A DNA stretch of 64,000 nucleotides, taken from NCBI GenBank assembly GCA_020054205.1, contig JAGVLS010000026.1, forward strand, positions 62,001-126,000, read 5' to 3'. The notes below the pieces were generated by a model. The model saw only the letters and a program-made list of their open reading frames with translations, was not told where the DNA came from and made no database searches. A program made the translations under genes and the position numbers. This document shows, in pieces, positions 36,799 through 45,832 of this stretch. The stretch's first letter is position 1. Every line of letters starts with the position of its first letter. The stretch is from Candidatus Obscuribacterales bacterium (GTDB lineage Bacteria; Cyanobacteriota; Vampirovibrionia; Obscuribacterales; Obscuribacteraceae).

Positions 36799-37127
36799 CT
36801 AAAAGAACGTCAGCAATAAACAAAGCACTTAAAGAGATGAAACAAGCAGCTAGGCAGAATATTGCTAAGCGCTGTATCCTACATTTTCGTATTGACGAAG
36901 CTAGTATTCTTGAGCTATACGAAATTGCTGGTATAAAAAAGCAGCCTATTGGTGCTCTCTTAAGGGAATGGATGTTAGAGCGTTTAGATGAAGAAAAAGG
37001 CAATTTGAAACAAAAAAAAACATCTCAAAATAAAGGATATCTTTCTAAATATCGCAGTAATGACAATAAGTTACTTCAGCTGGAAACGCGTCTCAGTTTG
37101 CTTGAGAAACAAATATTGAAAAAGTGA
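36795..37127 (+). CDS. Antitoxin-like protein with ribbon-helix-helix-type core
   Basis: 110 residues. The N-terminal part is basic (KRTSAINKALKEMKQAARQN), followed by a segment (~38-70) CILHFRIDEASILELYEIA then GIKKQPIGALLREWMLERL, which resembles the RHH DNA-binding fold of BrnA/CopG-type antitoxins. The C-terminus is Lys-rich with a coiled-coil end. It overlaps the toxin frame by ATGA, so translation would have been coupled. The gene is intact although the toxin is not. Family assignment is by motif resemblance only. Confidence 0.6.
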   Translation: MTKRTSAINKALKEMKQAARQNIAKRCILHFRIDEASILELYEIAGIKKQPIGALLREWMLERLDEEKGNLKQKKTSQNKGYLSKYRSNDNKLLQLETRLSLLEKQILKK

Positions 37128-37197
37128 GTTTGCGATTAGATTTGGACTAGGTAGTACTCTTTCAGATTGCTTGGAGACTAACTAGTGGATTTTGTGC

Positions 37198-38112
37198 TTA
37201 TTCTTTGTATTCATTTTTGTGAATGGCATACCATTTAAGAGCGTTGTCCACTGTATCGTCCCAATAGTTTGGAGCTATACTTTTTGCCCAACTACCATTT
37301 TTGAAAGTCGTTTTGATTTTATATTTAGACAGCTTTATATCAGGGGAAAATGTATTATTTACGATCAAGCCTAAAGATTTGGCTAAGCTGTACTTTTCTG
37401 GCATATTTTTTTCTTTCAATGTTTCTAAAAGAGGAAAAGCATAATTTATAACTTTACTTTGTTGTTTGGGTGTTAGCTTTTGCTTGTCGAAGTATATAAT
37501 CCTACTTAAATCGTTTACAGCAAAAACTTGCTCAGAAAGCGACAACGATTTTATTATAGAAAATGTTTGATCAAAATATTTTTGTAAGCTGATATTTCGC
37601 ATAACAGCAAAGAGCGCTTGTAGACGTATGAAATTATTTTGTTGTTCATTAGCACTAAAATCAACTAAAGGTTTTTCGGCACAGCCATCCCATTGTTCTT
37701 TATCTAGTGCTTCAATCAATAGACTTATCTCATTCTGGTTTTGGCTTGATTTTAAAAGGCTCAAAAGAATAGTAGTTTTTCTAGTATGCTTTTCTTTTAA
37801 CTGCAATTGCCATATAGTGCTAAGCGCTGTAAAAATTATATTGTCCTGTGGAGCATGATTATAACGCCATTCATCACCTCTTGTGGGTGGCAACCGCTTT
37901 AGTTTATATTCCGCCAATAAGGGCAATAATGCAGGTACTACTTCTTCGAATGGTTCCTTGGATAAACTTTCAACTAGTGTAATGCGACTTTTTAGATTGG
38001 TATGTGAACTGATAAGTCTATTTAAATCTTCAAGTGTACTAGCAAATACAGGTTGATAGCTCACAATTAGATATATAACAAATAAGCAAACCACCGATTT
38101 CAATTTTGCCAT
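37198..38112 (-). CDS. Secreted helical repeat-like protein, unknown function
   Basis: 304 residues, N-terminal signal peptide (VVCLFVIYLIVSYQPVFA) and an all-helical remainder resembling HEAT-type repeats (EEVVPALLPLLAEYKL, TTILLSLLKSSQNQNEISLL). No catalytic motif is visible. It is 25 bases downstream of the universal stress gene on the same strand and may share the SulP-usp transcript. Confidence 0.6.
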   Translation of the reverse strand: MAKLKSVVCLFVIYLIVSYQPVFASTLEDLNRLISSHTNLKSRITLVESLSKEPFEEVVPALLPLLAEYKLKRLPPTRGDEWRYNHAPQDNIIFTALSTIWQLQLKEKHTRKTTILLSLLKSSQNQNEISLLIEALDKEQWDGCAEKPLVDFSANEQQNNFIRLQALFAVMRNISLQKYFDQTFSIIKSLSLSEQVFAVNDLSRIIYFDKQKLTPKQQSKVINYAFPLLETLKEKNMPEKYSLAKSLGLIVNNTFSPDIKLSKYKIKTTFKNGSWAKSIAPNYWDDTVDNALKWYAIHKNEYKE

Positions 38113-38137
38113 ATTTAGCTATTGACTCATACTCACT

Positions 38138-38557
38138 TTATCTGACAATAAAAACTGAACAGGGAGAATGTCTTACGATCTTTTCTGCTTGAGTGCCAAG
38201 TAGTGCTCCAAATATACTGGAATGCCCGGTATAGCCAATTACAAATATTTCAATATTATGATTTTTGAGGTATTTTACCATCGCTTCAACAGGACTTCCA
38301 ATGACAACAGCAGTTTGTAACTGTACTTCTTTTTGTTTAGCTAATATTTGTGCTTCGGTGTGAATCTTTTGCAACTTATCTTTGCTTGTTTTGTCTGCTG
38401 CTAACATTTCTGTAGCACTATAGGAAGCCTCAACACCCTCTTGTACTGAAATAATATGTAGCGTTCTGTTTTTGAATTTAGCTAATGCTAAAGCTTCATG
38501 GAAAGCCTTCCAAGAGCTTTCGGAGCCGTCAAGACCAACGGCAATATCCATATTCAT
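38138..38557 (-). CDS. Universal stress protein (UspA family)
   Basis: 139 residues with the complete single Usp domain: IAVGLDGSESSWKAFHEAL at the N-terminus and the nucleotide-binding end VIGYTGHSSIFGALLG followed by VRHSPCSVFIV. GxxG-9x-G(S/T)-type residues are retained, so ATP binding is plausible. AGGAGGA precedes the start. It sits between the SulP transporter (56 bases upstream) and a secreted protein (25 bases downstream). Confidence 0.92.
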   Translation of the reverse strand: MNMDIAVGLDGSESSWKAFHEALALAKFKNRTLHIISVQEGVEASYSATEMLAADKTSKDKLQKIHTEAQILAKQKEVQLQTAVVIGSPVEAMVKYLKNHNIEIFVIGYTGHSSIFGALLGTQAEKIVRHSPCSVFIVR

Positions 38558-38613
38558 ATAACCCCCGTTCCTCCTAGTTCTTATTTAAAGCTTACTCTTA
38601 TTTATTGTAATTG

Positions 38614-40245
38614 TTAATCTGTTTTTTTTGATGATTCAAAAGCATCAATTGCTGCTATAGCATCTTCAAAGTCTTCGAAACAATTTTCCATACCAATATT
38701 GTGAATTACCCCCATATCATTGAGTGCTTTTCTTATCGGTTCCCGCATTCCAACGAATAAAACTTTACCACCTTTAGCTTCAATTGAGCGTTCTGTATCC
38801 TCAAGAGCAAAAGCACCTGTTTGATCAACCATAGGAACATTGTAAAAACGAAGAATTAGATATTTAGCATTTTCAATTTTTTCTGTTGACTGACTGAAGT
38901 TTTTTACTTCACCAAAAAATAAAGGACCGTTGAATGTATATATGTAAATAGACTGGCGCAAATATTCAGGAACCCGCTGTTCAATTGTGTATATTTTTTC
39001 TAAACTCTCTAAAGATCCTAGTTCTGAAGTTTGGGCATCTGTAAGTTTTTTTGCAAATAATGTTGATGCTAAACATACTCCCACTAAGACGGCCATAATC
39101 AAATCGACAAAAACTGTTAAAAACAGCACAACCAGCATTACAGCTACGTCTTCTTTCGGCGTGCCAGGAATTCTCTTTATTCCTCGATAATCGAGTATTG
39201 AAATGCCTACTGTAATTAAGATTCCTGCTAAGCAAGCTAGAGGGATATAGGAGGCAACAGAACCTAAACCTATTAATGTAGCAAGCAATATCAAACCGTG
39301 TAATGTACCAGATAATTTTGTTCTGCCTCCAGCTCGTACATTTACTACACTGCGCATAGTGGCTCCTGCTCCCGGGAGTCCGCCAATTAAGCTTGCCGCT
39401 ATATTGCCTATTCCTTGTCCCACTAATTCCTCGTCGCTATTGTGTTTATTATCAACAATTTTATCCATAACAACTGAAGTGAGTAATGAATCAATGGAGC
39501 CTAACAAAGCAAGTGTTATGCCGTTAAATAAAACAATGTGTAAATCGGTAAAAGCTGGCAAAGGTATTTTAGGGAAAGGTAATCCAAGTGGAATATTTTC
39601 AATACGTGGTACGTCTATATGGAACCATACACCAAATAAAGTGACGCTTAGCAAAGCAACAAGCAGGGGAGGCAGTGGTTTATATATTTTTGGCAAAATA
39701 TAAATTATTGCTATTGTCATAATTCCTAGAGCAATGGAATGTATATTTCCATGAATAAAAACATTAGGTATTTCTAGAATTGCCGTACTAACATTTCCAG
39801 TTGACTTGAGTCCAGCAAAAGGCATAAGTTGTAGAAAAATAATAATTACTCCAATGCCAGTCATAAATCCAGAGATAACTGGATAAGGAATATAATGAAT
39901 TAATTGTCCAGCGCGTATACGTCCAAAAATAATTTGTGTAATTCCTGCGACGAAAGCTGAAGCAAATACTAATTCAGGTTTGCCAGGATTAGCTGCGTAG
40001 ATAGTGGCTGCAACTACAGTCATTGGACCAGTGGGTCCAGAAACTTGTCCAGGTGTACCACCAAATAAAGAGGCAAATATTCCGCAAGCGATAGCTCCAT
40101 AAAGTCCTGCTGCAGCACCAAGTTCTGATGTTACACCAAAAGCAAGGGCCATTGGTAAAGCAACAATTGCAGCTGTTAGTCCACCTATTAAGTCTCCAGA
40201 AAAGTTTGAAAAAAAGCGATGGCTAATGGTAGATAATTTTTTCAT
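38614..40245 (-). CDS. SulP family anion transporter with STAS domain
   Basis: 543 residues: about 10-14 membrane helices (~20-410) of the SulP family (LIGGLTAAIVALPMALAFGV, VSGPTGPMTVV) and a cytoplasmic STAS domain (~430-535) with VDQTGAFALED. Relatives carry sulfate, bicarbonate or other anions; the substrate is open. SulP proteins with a downstream Usp gene are common. Gene order on the minus strand is glycosyltransferase-like, SulP, Usp. Confidence 0.92.
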   Translation of the reverse strand: MKKLSTISHRFFSNFSGDLIGGLTAAIVALPMALAFGVTSELGAAAGLYGAIACGIFASLFGGTPGQVSGPTGPMTVVAATIYAANPGKPELVFASAFVAGITQIIFGRIRAGQLIHYIPYPVISGFMTGIGVIIIFLQLMPFAGLKSTGNVSTAILEIPNVFIHGNIHSIALGIMTIAIIYILPKIYKPLPPLLVALLSVTLFGVWFHIDVPRIENIPLGLPFPKIPLPAFTDLHIVLFNGITLALLGSIDSLLTSVVMDKIVDNKHNSDEELVGQGIGNIAASLIGGLPGAGATMRSVVNVRAGGRTKLSGTLHGLILLATLIGLGSVASYIPLACLAGILITVGISILDYRGIKRIPGTPKEDVAVMLVVLFLTVFVDLIMAVLVGVCLASTLFAKKLTDAQTSELGSLESLEKIYTIEQRVPEYLRQSIYIYTFNGPLFFGEVKNFSQSTEKIENAKYLILRFYNVPMVDQTGAFALEDTERSIEAKGGKVLFVGMREPIRKALNDMGVIHNIGMENCFEDFEDAIAAIDAFESSKKTD

Positions 40246-40294
40246 CAGTACAAATTTTACTTGCTCTTGCTATTGTGAACACTGGGTTGACAAC

Positions 40295-41452
40295 CTAATC
40301 TAATCCAATCAAGGACAGAATATATTCTGGCCCGCGCCATTTCCAAAATGAAAAGGCTGCATCATATGAAATATCAGTCGTAATGTCTAACTGTTTGGAT
40401 TCCATATAATCTAGTATGCCTTTTGCTAGTGACGTGTTTTGATGATCGATTGCATCTGCAACTCCCAGTGTTTGAGCAATCTGGCAACTGGATAATTCTC
40501 CCATATAGTCTTCTGATGATGGGCAAACAATTTTTAAATTGGGAATTCTTGACAAAGCGGTTTGCGTAGTGCCTACGCAGCGTACTGCTCGATGTAAGAC
40601 AAGATTTGATCCAAGTCTCCATAAATGATGCTCTTTAGCTTCTAAGGATGGTTGGGCAATTATTTTTACTTTGTTGCAGCTATTCACAAGTGTTTGAAAC
40701 TCATCAACAATATTTTCATTAATTATTAAACTGATTTTTTCATTGCTTTGATCTAACTCAACTATTAATCTGCTTACAAAGCCCCTACACTCATCTATTT
40801 GTCTTGGACTTAACCAGCCACCTGTGTAAGTACCCTGTTTAGCAGAAACGTAATCTGGATTCATATCTAATAAGATATGGCGATAACTTGTTTCATGATA
40901 AGGTAATTTCTCTTGTAGGGAAATTTTATTCTGTATGAGTTCTATGTGCCATGAAATCTCTTTCTCGTCAAAAGGTTGGGCTATCCAGGTGAAAGGAATT
41001 TGTTTTTCTGTTGGTAGAATATTTTCAAGCTTCGATGAGAAAAAGTAATTAGTCAAACAATAGGCTGTAAGCTTGCTATATACATCTAAACAAAATGGGC
41101 TTGGCCAATCTTCAAATCTTTCTGGAAATCCACCATCTATAATAATTACTGGTTTTGAGCGCATTACTGCGTCAAAAGGTACATAGGTACGCCAGCCAAA
41201 GCTAACCATGGCATCATATGCTACATGTTTTAGGGCGTTATTAACTGTTTGGTATAAATATTCTGGTGAGCTGCCTGTGTCATTAGTCACTATTAAATCA
41301 GGATTTAAACCAACAAGCTTAAGTTTGGCAACAGAATTACTGTCTGTGAATATGCAATAAGGTATTTGTTTCTTTTTCAAAAAATAAACAAAACTTGCTG
41401 CTTTGCGAGCAGCGCCAAGCCCGCCGACGAAACTGGAGTTTACTAATAACAT
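40295..41452 (-). CDS. GT-B-like protein, possible glycosyltransferase
   Basis: 385 residues with a Rossmann-like N-terminus (LVNSSFVGGLGAARKAASFV, then FTDSNSVAKLKLVGLNPDLIV) and a C-terminal half with VRCVGTTQTALSRI and PNLKIVCPSS, resembling the two-domain GT-B layout of MurG-like or UDP-glycosyltransferase proteins. No diagnostic family signature is found, so function is tentative. It lies 49 bases upstream of the SulP gene and 251 bases downstream of the histidine kinase gene, across a region with nested inverted repeats. Confidence 0.5.
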   Translation of the reverse strand: MLLVNSSFVGGLGAARKAASFVYFLKKKQIPYCIFTDSNSVAKLKLVGLNPDLIVTNDTGSSPEYLYQTVNNALKHVAYDAMVSFGWRTYVPFDAVMRSKPVIIIDGGFPERFEDWPSPFCLDVYSKLTAYCLTNYFFSSKLENILPTEKQIPFTWIAQPFDEKEISWHIELIQNKISLQEKLPYHETSYRHILLDMNPDYVSAKQGTYTGGWLSPRQIDECRGFVSRLIVELDQSNEKISLIINENIVDEFQTLVNSCNKVKIIAQPSLEAKEHHLWRLGSNLVLHRAVRCVGTTQTALSRIPNLKIVCPSSEDYMGELSSCQIAQTLGVADAIDHQNTSLAKGILDYMESKQLDITTDISYDAAFSFWKWRGPEYILSLIGLD

Positions 41453-41485
41453 CCATGAGTCTCCACTGCTTATTGATTCAACTAG

Positions 41486-41631
41486 TTTTTGCAGTCAGCT
41501 AACCAGAATAGGTATATGTTATTGTGCGGTTACTAAAGAAATTGGTGATTCTTTTTTACTTTGAATCGGGATTAGTGATTGTGACTGCAAAAAGAGACGA
41601 ATTAATTGCTAGCCTCTAAGAATCACCAATT
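41486..41631. repeat. Interleaved inverted repeats A-B-A'-B'
   Basis: TTTTTGCAGTCA (41486-41497) is the exact complement of TGACTGCAAAAA (41582-41593), and AATTGGTGATTCTT (41540-41553) of AAGAATCACCAATT (41618-41631). The arms alternate, so both stems together would be a pseudoknot-like fold. B' is also part of a self-complementary AAGAAT/ATTCTT hairpin. Could be a decayed mobile element or structured leader. Confidence 0.5.
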
Positions 41632-41703
41632 CTTACTATGGTAAAAAGCGAACCTTGCTAAAAGCTTGCAAGATTCCCTTGAAAACGCTTTGAATTATAT
41701 AAT

Positions 41704-43101
41704 CTAATTAACTCTTGGATTCTCTGAGTTGGGAAATGCAATCTTTATTACTGTGCCATTGGAATTATCATTATTTTCAATGATAATTTGAGCATCATGA
41801 TTTCGTGCCACTTCTCGAACAATCGCTAATCCTAATCCTGAGCCGATCCCAGTACTGCCATCAATGCGATAAAAACGTTCAAATATCTTCTCTCTTTCGG
41901 CGTTTGGTATGCCTGGTCCGTTATCTTTAATAGATAATATAATTTTATTTGAGTCACTAGTTATAGAAACAGCTACTTTGCCTTCTTCTTGTGTGTACAA
42001 AAGAGCATTATCCAATAGATTACCAATTAATTGTTTGATTGAAGTTGCATCACCATTAAGGATTGCAGTATATGGACAAGCATCAAAACTCAGATCAATT
42101 TTCTTTTTGGTTGCAAGTGAAATACGATCGGCAATTACTTCTGATACCGCCAAATTTAAGTCAACTGCTTTTATTACAAAGTAAGTTGATGAACCTGGAT
42201 CATTTCTAGCTAGTGCTAGCAGTTGATTAACTAGATGTGTAGTACGGTCTAAACCATTATCGATTTTGATCATTACTTTTTTCATTTCAACTAAGCTATT
42301 TATATTTAGCCCAACACTTGAATATGTTTTTAACCCAGCCAAAGGGGTTCGCAGCTGATGAGATGCGTTGGCCACAAATCTTTGCTGAGCCTTTATATCT
42401 TCTCGCAAACGGTACAGTAAATCATTTATTGAAACAATTAAAGGAATGACTTCTTCTGGGGCAATTTCTTCACTGACGGGACTTAGATCCATGCGTGATC
42501 TTTTAGCTAATGCTTTTTGTACGGAATCCAGGGGTTCAAGCCCCCTGCTTACACCCATCCAAACAGCAGATGCTCCTAAAATCACCATTAGGATTTGCGG
42601 AATTATTATGTTCATGAATATTTGAATGGAAAGTTCCTTGCGATTACGCATTGTTTCAGCTACTTGTATGATAATTGGCTCTGTATCTGCTTCGGGAGCC
42701 AGAACCTTTATTTCAGCAAGACGAACAGTAGACTGTCCTATTTTTATAGTTGAAAATTTAGGGGAACCTTCTTTCAAATCGAGGGTGGGTGCTGGCAGTA
42801 CAGAATCACCAGCAATTCTTTCGCCATTTGATTTTAATACCTGGTAAAAGAATCTAGTTGTATTATTATGTCTTAAAATTGCTTGAGCAGCCGGCGGTAG
42901 ATCCACTACTATATGCCCATTTTTTACTTTAATTCTTGCTGCTACAGAATCAGAAGAATTGACTAATTCGCTGTCATATACATCGTTAGCAAATTTGAAT
43001 GCAGCGTTGTAACCTACGATAGTGCTTATTAACCACAATCCTCCAAGTGGTATAGCAAGCCATAATACTAATTGTTTTTTTATTGAAGCTTTCACTGCCA
43101 T
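41704..43101 (-). CDS. Sensor histidine kinase (TctE/QseC-like)
   Basis: 465 residues: membrane helix ~12-32, periplasmic sensor region ~33-160, second helix ~165-190, a HAMP-like linker, HisKA with the phospho-acceptor in FVANASHQLRTPLAGLKTY (~245), and the HATPase with N-box GNLLDNALLYT, G1 DNGPGIP and G2 GSGLGLAIV. All catalytic motifs are present. Its start overlaps the response-regulator frame by 10 bases, so both are co-translated. Stimulus unknown. Confidence 0.93.
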   Translation of the reverse strand: MAVKASIKKQLVLWLAIPLGGLWLISTIVGYNAAFKFANDVYDSELVNSSDSVAARIKVKNGHIVVDLPPAAQAILRHNNTTRFFYQVLKSNGERIAGDSVLPAPTLDLKEGSPKFSTIKIGQSTVRLAEIKVLAPEADTEPIIIQVAETMRNRKELSIQIFMNIIIPQILMVILGASAVWMGVSRGLEPLDSVQKALAKRSRMDLSPVSEEIAPEEVIPLIVSINDLLYRLREDIKAQQRFVANASHQLRTPLAGLKTYSSVGLNINSLVEMKKVMIKIDNGLDRTTHLVNQLLALARNDPGSSTYFVIKAVDLNLAVSEVIADRISLATKKKIDLSFDACPYTAILNGDATSIKQLIGNLLDNALLYTQEEGKVAVSITSDSNKIILSIKDNGPGIPNAEREKIFERFYRIDGSTGIGSGLGLAIVREVARNHDAQIIIENNDNSNGTVIKIAFPNSENPRVN

Positions 43102-43769
43102 TCTTCCAACACGTAACCAAATCCCCTGACAGTGTTTATGTGAATGCCTGATGATTCAAGTTTTTTTCGCAGTCTATGAATTGTGATTTCAATGGCATTA
43201 TCGGTTGGTTCATCATCCCAATTTGCTACTTGTTCAACCAATACTCGTTTGCTTACTAATCGTCCAACCTTTTGCAGTAATAATTCTAATACGGCTACTT
43301 CTCTAGGGGTGAGGTCTGCTGGTTCGCCATTTAGCAGTACTTCTCTGCTGTTTGTTATAAATGCTAATGGACCATGGATAATTTCCATTCTATTGTTCCA
43401 TACATCTTTTCTAAACAAGGCTCTTATACGGGCCTCTAGTTCCCTGAAATCAAATGGTTTGGTGATGTAGTCATTTGCTCCCAGGTCCAATCCAGTAATT
43501 TTATCTTCAACAGAATCTCGGGCGGTAATTATAATTACAGGTAATATTTGTCCTTTTTTTCGGATTGCAGTAAGCACTTCTGTTCCATCCAGCAATGGTA
43601 ATCCTAAATCGAGCAGTAAAAGATCATAATCTATATCTTTCAGTGCATTGTGTGCCTGCATTCCGTTAGTAACTGCATCTACAGCATAGCCAATGTTCTC
43701 AAGACCGAGCTTGAGTGCTTCTTGTAAAAATTCATCGTCCTCAGCTAACAATATCCGCATTTGACGCAT
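43092..43769 (-). CDS. OmpR-family response regulator (TctD-like)
   Basis: 225 residues: receiver domain (~4-115) with acidic pocket EDD near the N-terminus, phospho-Asp in LLLLDLGLPLLDG, the TAR segment and KPF lysine, then a winged-helix DNA-binding domain (~128-222) with LTPREVAVLELLLQKVGRLV and ITIHRLRKKLE. It is the cognate partner of the kinase that follows. Targets cannot be inferred from this window. Confidence 0.95.
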   Translation of the reverse strand: MRQMRILLAEDDEFLQEALKLGLENIGYAVDAVTNGMQAHNALKDIDYDLLLLDLGLPLLDGTEVLTAIRKKGQILPVIIITARDSVEDKITGLDLGANDYITKPFDFRELEARIRALFRKDVWNNRMEIIHGPLAFITNSREVLLNGEPADLTPREVAVLELLLQKVGRLVSKRVLVEQVANWDDEPTDNAIEITIHRLRKKLESSGIHINTVRGFGYVLEEWQ

Positions 43770-43942
43770 CCATGATTTTATTTATAACTGATTTAAGTCT
43801 TAAGTGATTTGAATAATATTTACCATGGAAACTAACTGCCTATTAGAAAAATAAATTTAACTATTTGTTATATTTGTCTTTTGACTGGTGTTCACTTCTG
43901 TTTTAGAACAAAAAATTATTCCTCTTCTCGTATGTCTGTGCA

Positions 43943-44347
43943 TCAAACATTGTAAGGATAGAGAACTAATCCATGAACATTGAAAATAACCCATTGATCT
44001 TTATCTGGAGCTGTATCAAGACCACTATCTACCATAAAGGTAAAGCCAGCATCTACACACATCATGCCATCCTCGCATTTCGTGTCTACCTTTCCAATTA
44101 CCTGATAATCTCCTCTATTACTTAACGGTACTATACGTCGAGAAGAATTTTGTGGGAGGATAGTCCAATTAGAGATTCGATCAAAGGAAGTCTCAACATT
44201 AATTGCCTCACCTATAGAAAACTTATTTTTATCACCAATTATAATAGCTGGACCAGTGGCCAAAGAACAGCTAAATGTAGCCCAGAAACCTTGTTTTTGT
44301 TCATCACAATTTACATCACCATTAATTTGTGTAATTATCACTTGCAT
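43943..44347 (-). CDS. Unrecognised 134-residue protein
   Basis: 134 residues, no signal peptide, four Cys (two in a CEDGMMC segment). The middle is beta-rich and the tail ends NVHGLVLYPYNV. No homology recognised. It lies eight bases after the Sel1 gene and is probably co-transcribed with it. Confidence 0.45.
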   Translation of the reverse strand: MQVIITQINGDVNCDEQKQGFWATFSCSLATGPAIIIGDKNKFSIGEAINVETSFDRISNWTILPQNSSRRIVPLSNRGDYQVIGKVDTKCEDGMMCVDAGFTFMVDSGLDTAPDKDQWVIFNVHGLVLYPYNV

Positions 44348-44355
44348 AAATAGTC

Positions 44356-44772
44356 TTACCTTTGCATTTGATTTTGTGCTTTTTCATGTCCTTGCTCGCC
44401 AGCCATTTTAAATAAATCATGTGCTTTATCAATATCCTTATTTATGCCTATTCCGTTTTTATACATAAGCCCTAAATTATATTGTGCTGGTGCGTACCCT
44501 TGATTAGCTGATTCTTGAAATAATTCTTTTGCTTTTGCATAATTTTGTATTACACCATCACCATAAAAATACATAAGGGCTAAATTATGCTGAGCTTTTT
44601 TATAATTCTTTTCTACGCCATGACCTTTCATGTACATAACACCCAAATTAAATTGAACGCAAGGATCATTATGTTTTTTATTTGCTACCTGAGCTTGCCC
44701 CGCTATTGTTAATAGTAGTATCATCGAATAGCAGCAAAAAGCAGCATAAATCAACTGATTAATTCTTTTCAT
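44356..44772 (-). CDS. Secreted Sel1-repeat protein
   Basis: 138 residues with a signal peptide (AAFCCYSMILLLTIAGQAQ) and three Sel1-like repeats (~38-135), e.g. NLALMYFYGDGVIQNYAKAK and NLGLMYKNGIGINKDIDKAH, with 36-residue spacing. The first repeat is shortened, joining FNLGVMYMKGHGVEKNYKKA directly to the next. Such proteins act as periplasmic adaptors or inhibitors. It precedes the unrecognised gene by eight bases. Confidence 0.75.
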   Translation of the reverse strand: MKRINQLIYAAFCCYSMILLLTIAGQAQVANKKHNDPCVQFNLGVMYMKGHGVEKNYKKAQHNLALMYFYGDGVIQNYAKAKELFQESANQGYAPAQYNLGLMYKNGIGINKDIDKAHDLFKMAGEQGHEKAQNQMQR

Positions 44773-44908
44773 TACCTAGTTACCTATTGTTCTTGCACTT
44801 ATTTACCACATCTATCCATGATAAAAATTAATTTTACTTGCTTTAAAGAGTAAAAAATAGAATTCTCTACAGTAAAATGGAGGCGTTAAATAAATTGGTC
44901 AGAAAAAT

Positions 44909-45832
44909 ATGGAAATGCGCATTATCTCTTTGATTGCCAGTGCAACAGAAATGGTCTGTGCTCTGGGGCTGGCAGACAAGCTGGTTGGTTGTTCTCATGA
45001 ATGTGATTATCCAAAAGAAGTTGTCAAAAATTTGCCAGTTTGCACTTATCCTAAATTTGATCCAAATAAAAGTAGTAAAGAAATTGACGATCAAGTAAAG
45101 ACAGTATTGCAAAAAGCTCTTAGTGTTTATGGTGTAGATGGAGAAATGCTAGCAAAACTTGCGCCAACACATATTATTACTCAAGATCAATGCGAAGTGT
45201 GTGCTGTTAGCTTATCTGATGTAGAACAAGTCTTATGTAATATTATTAGCTCTAGACCAAAAATTATTTCACTAAAACCTAATTCTCTAGATGATATTTG
45301 GCAAGATTTTGTCAACGTAGGCATAGCCCTGGAAGTAGAAGATACAGTTAAATCAACAATTGATGGATATAAAAAACGCATTAATTATATTGCTGATCGT
45401 ACTGATTTTTTATTGAACAAACCAACAGTTATTTGTATTGAATGGATAGAGCCTTTGATGGCAGCTGGCAATTGGGTGCCAGAATTAGTTGAATTAGCTG
45501 GTGGTATAAATTTACTGGGTGAAACAGGTAAACATTCACCTAAAATTGTTTTTGATGATCTAATAAATTTAAATCCAGATATCATTTTAGTTATGCCTTG
45601 TGGTTTTGATATGAAAAAAACATGGGAAGAAATGCATTTTCTCTCCGAAAATGCGGCTTGGCCAAAAATAAAAGCCGTAAAAGAAAATCAAGTCTATATT
45701 ACAGACGGCAATCAATTCTTTAATCGACCAGGACCACGCATTGTCGAATCATTAGAAATAATGGCAGAAATATTTCACCCTAAATTATTTAATTACGGGC
45801 ATATTGATAAGGGTTGGCAGCAAAAACCCTAA
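44909..45832 (+). CDS. BtuF-like cobalamin-binding protein, cytoplasmic form
   Basis: 307 residues of the periplasmic-binding-protein class III fold used for B12 and siderophores (RIISLIASATEMVCALGLADKLVGC, and ELAGGINLLGE). It lacks a signal peptide, unlike true BtuF, so it is probably cytoplasmic, as in other cyanobacteria-related genomes. No permease or ATPase gene is adjacent. Its stop overlaps the end of ruvC by three bases on the opposite strand. Confidence 0.8.
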   Translation: MEMRIISLIASATEMVCALGLADKLVGCSHECDYPKEVVKNLPVCTYPKFDPNKSSKEIDDQVKTVLQKALSVYGVDGEMLAKLAPTHIITQDQCEVCAVSLSDVEQVLCNIISSRPKIISLKPNSLDDIWQDFVNVGIALEVEDTVKSTIDGYKKRINYIADRTDFLLNKPTVICIEWIEPLMAAGNWVPELVELAGGINLLGETGKHSPKIVFDDLINLNPDIILVMPCGFDMKKTWEEMHFLSENAAWPKIKAVKENQVYITDGNQFFNRPGPRIVESLEIMAEIFHPKLFNYGHIDKGWQQKP

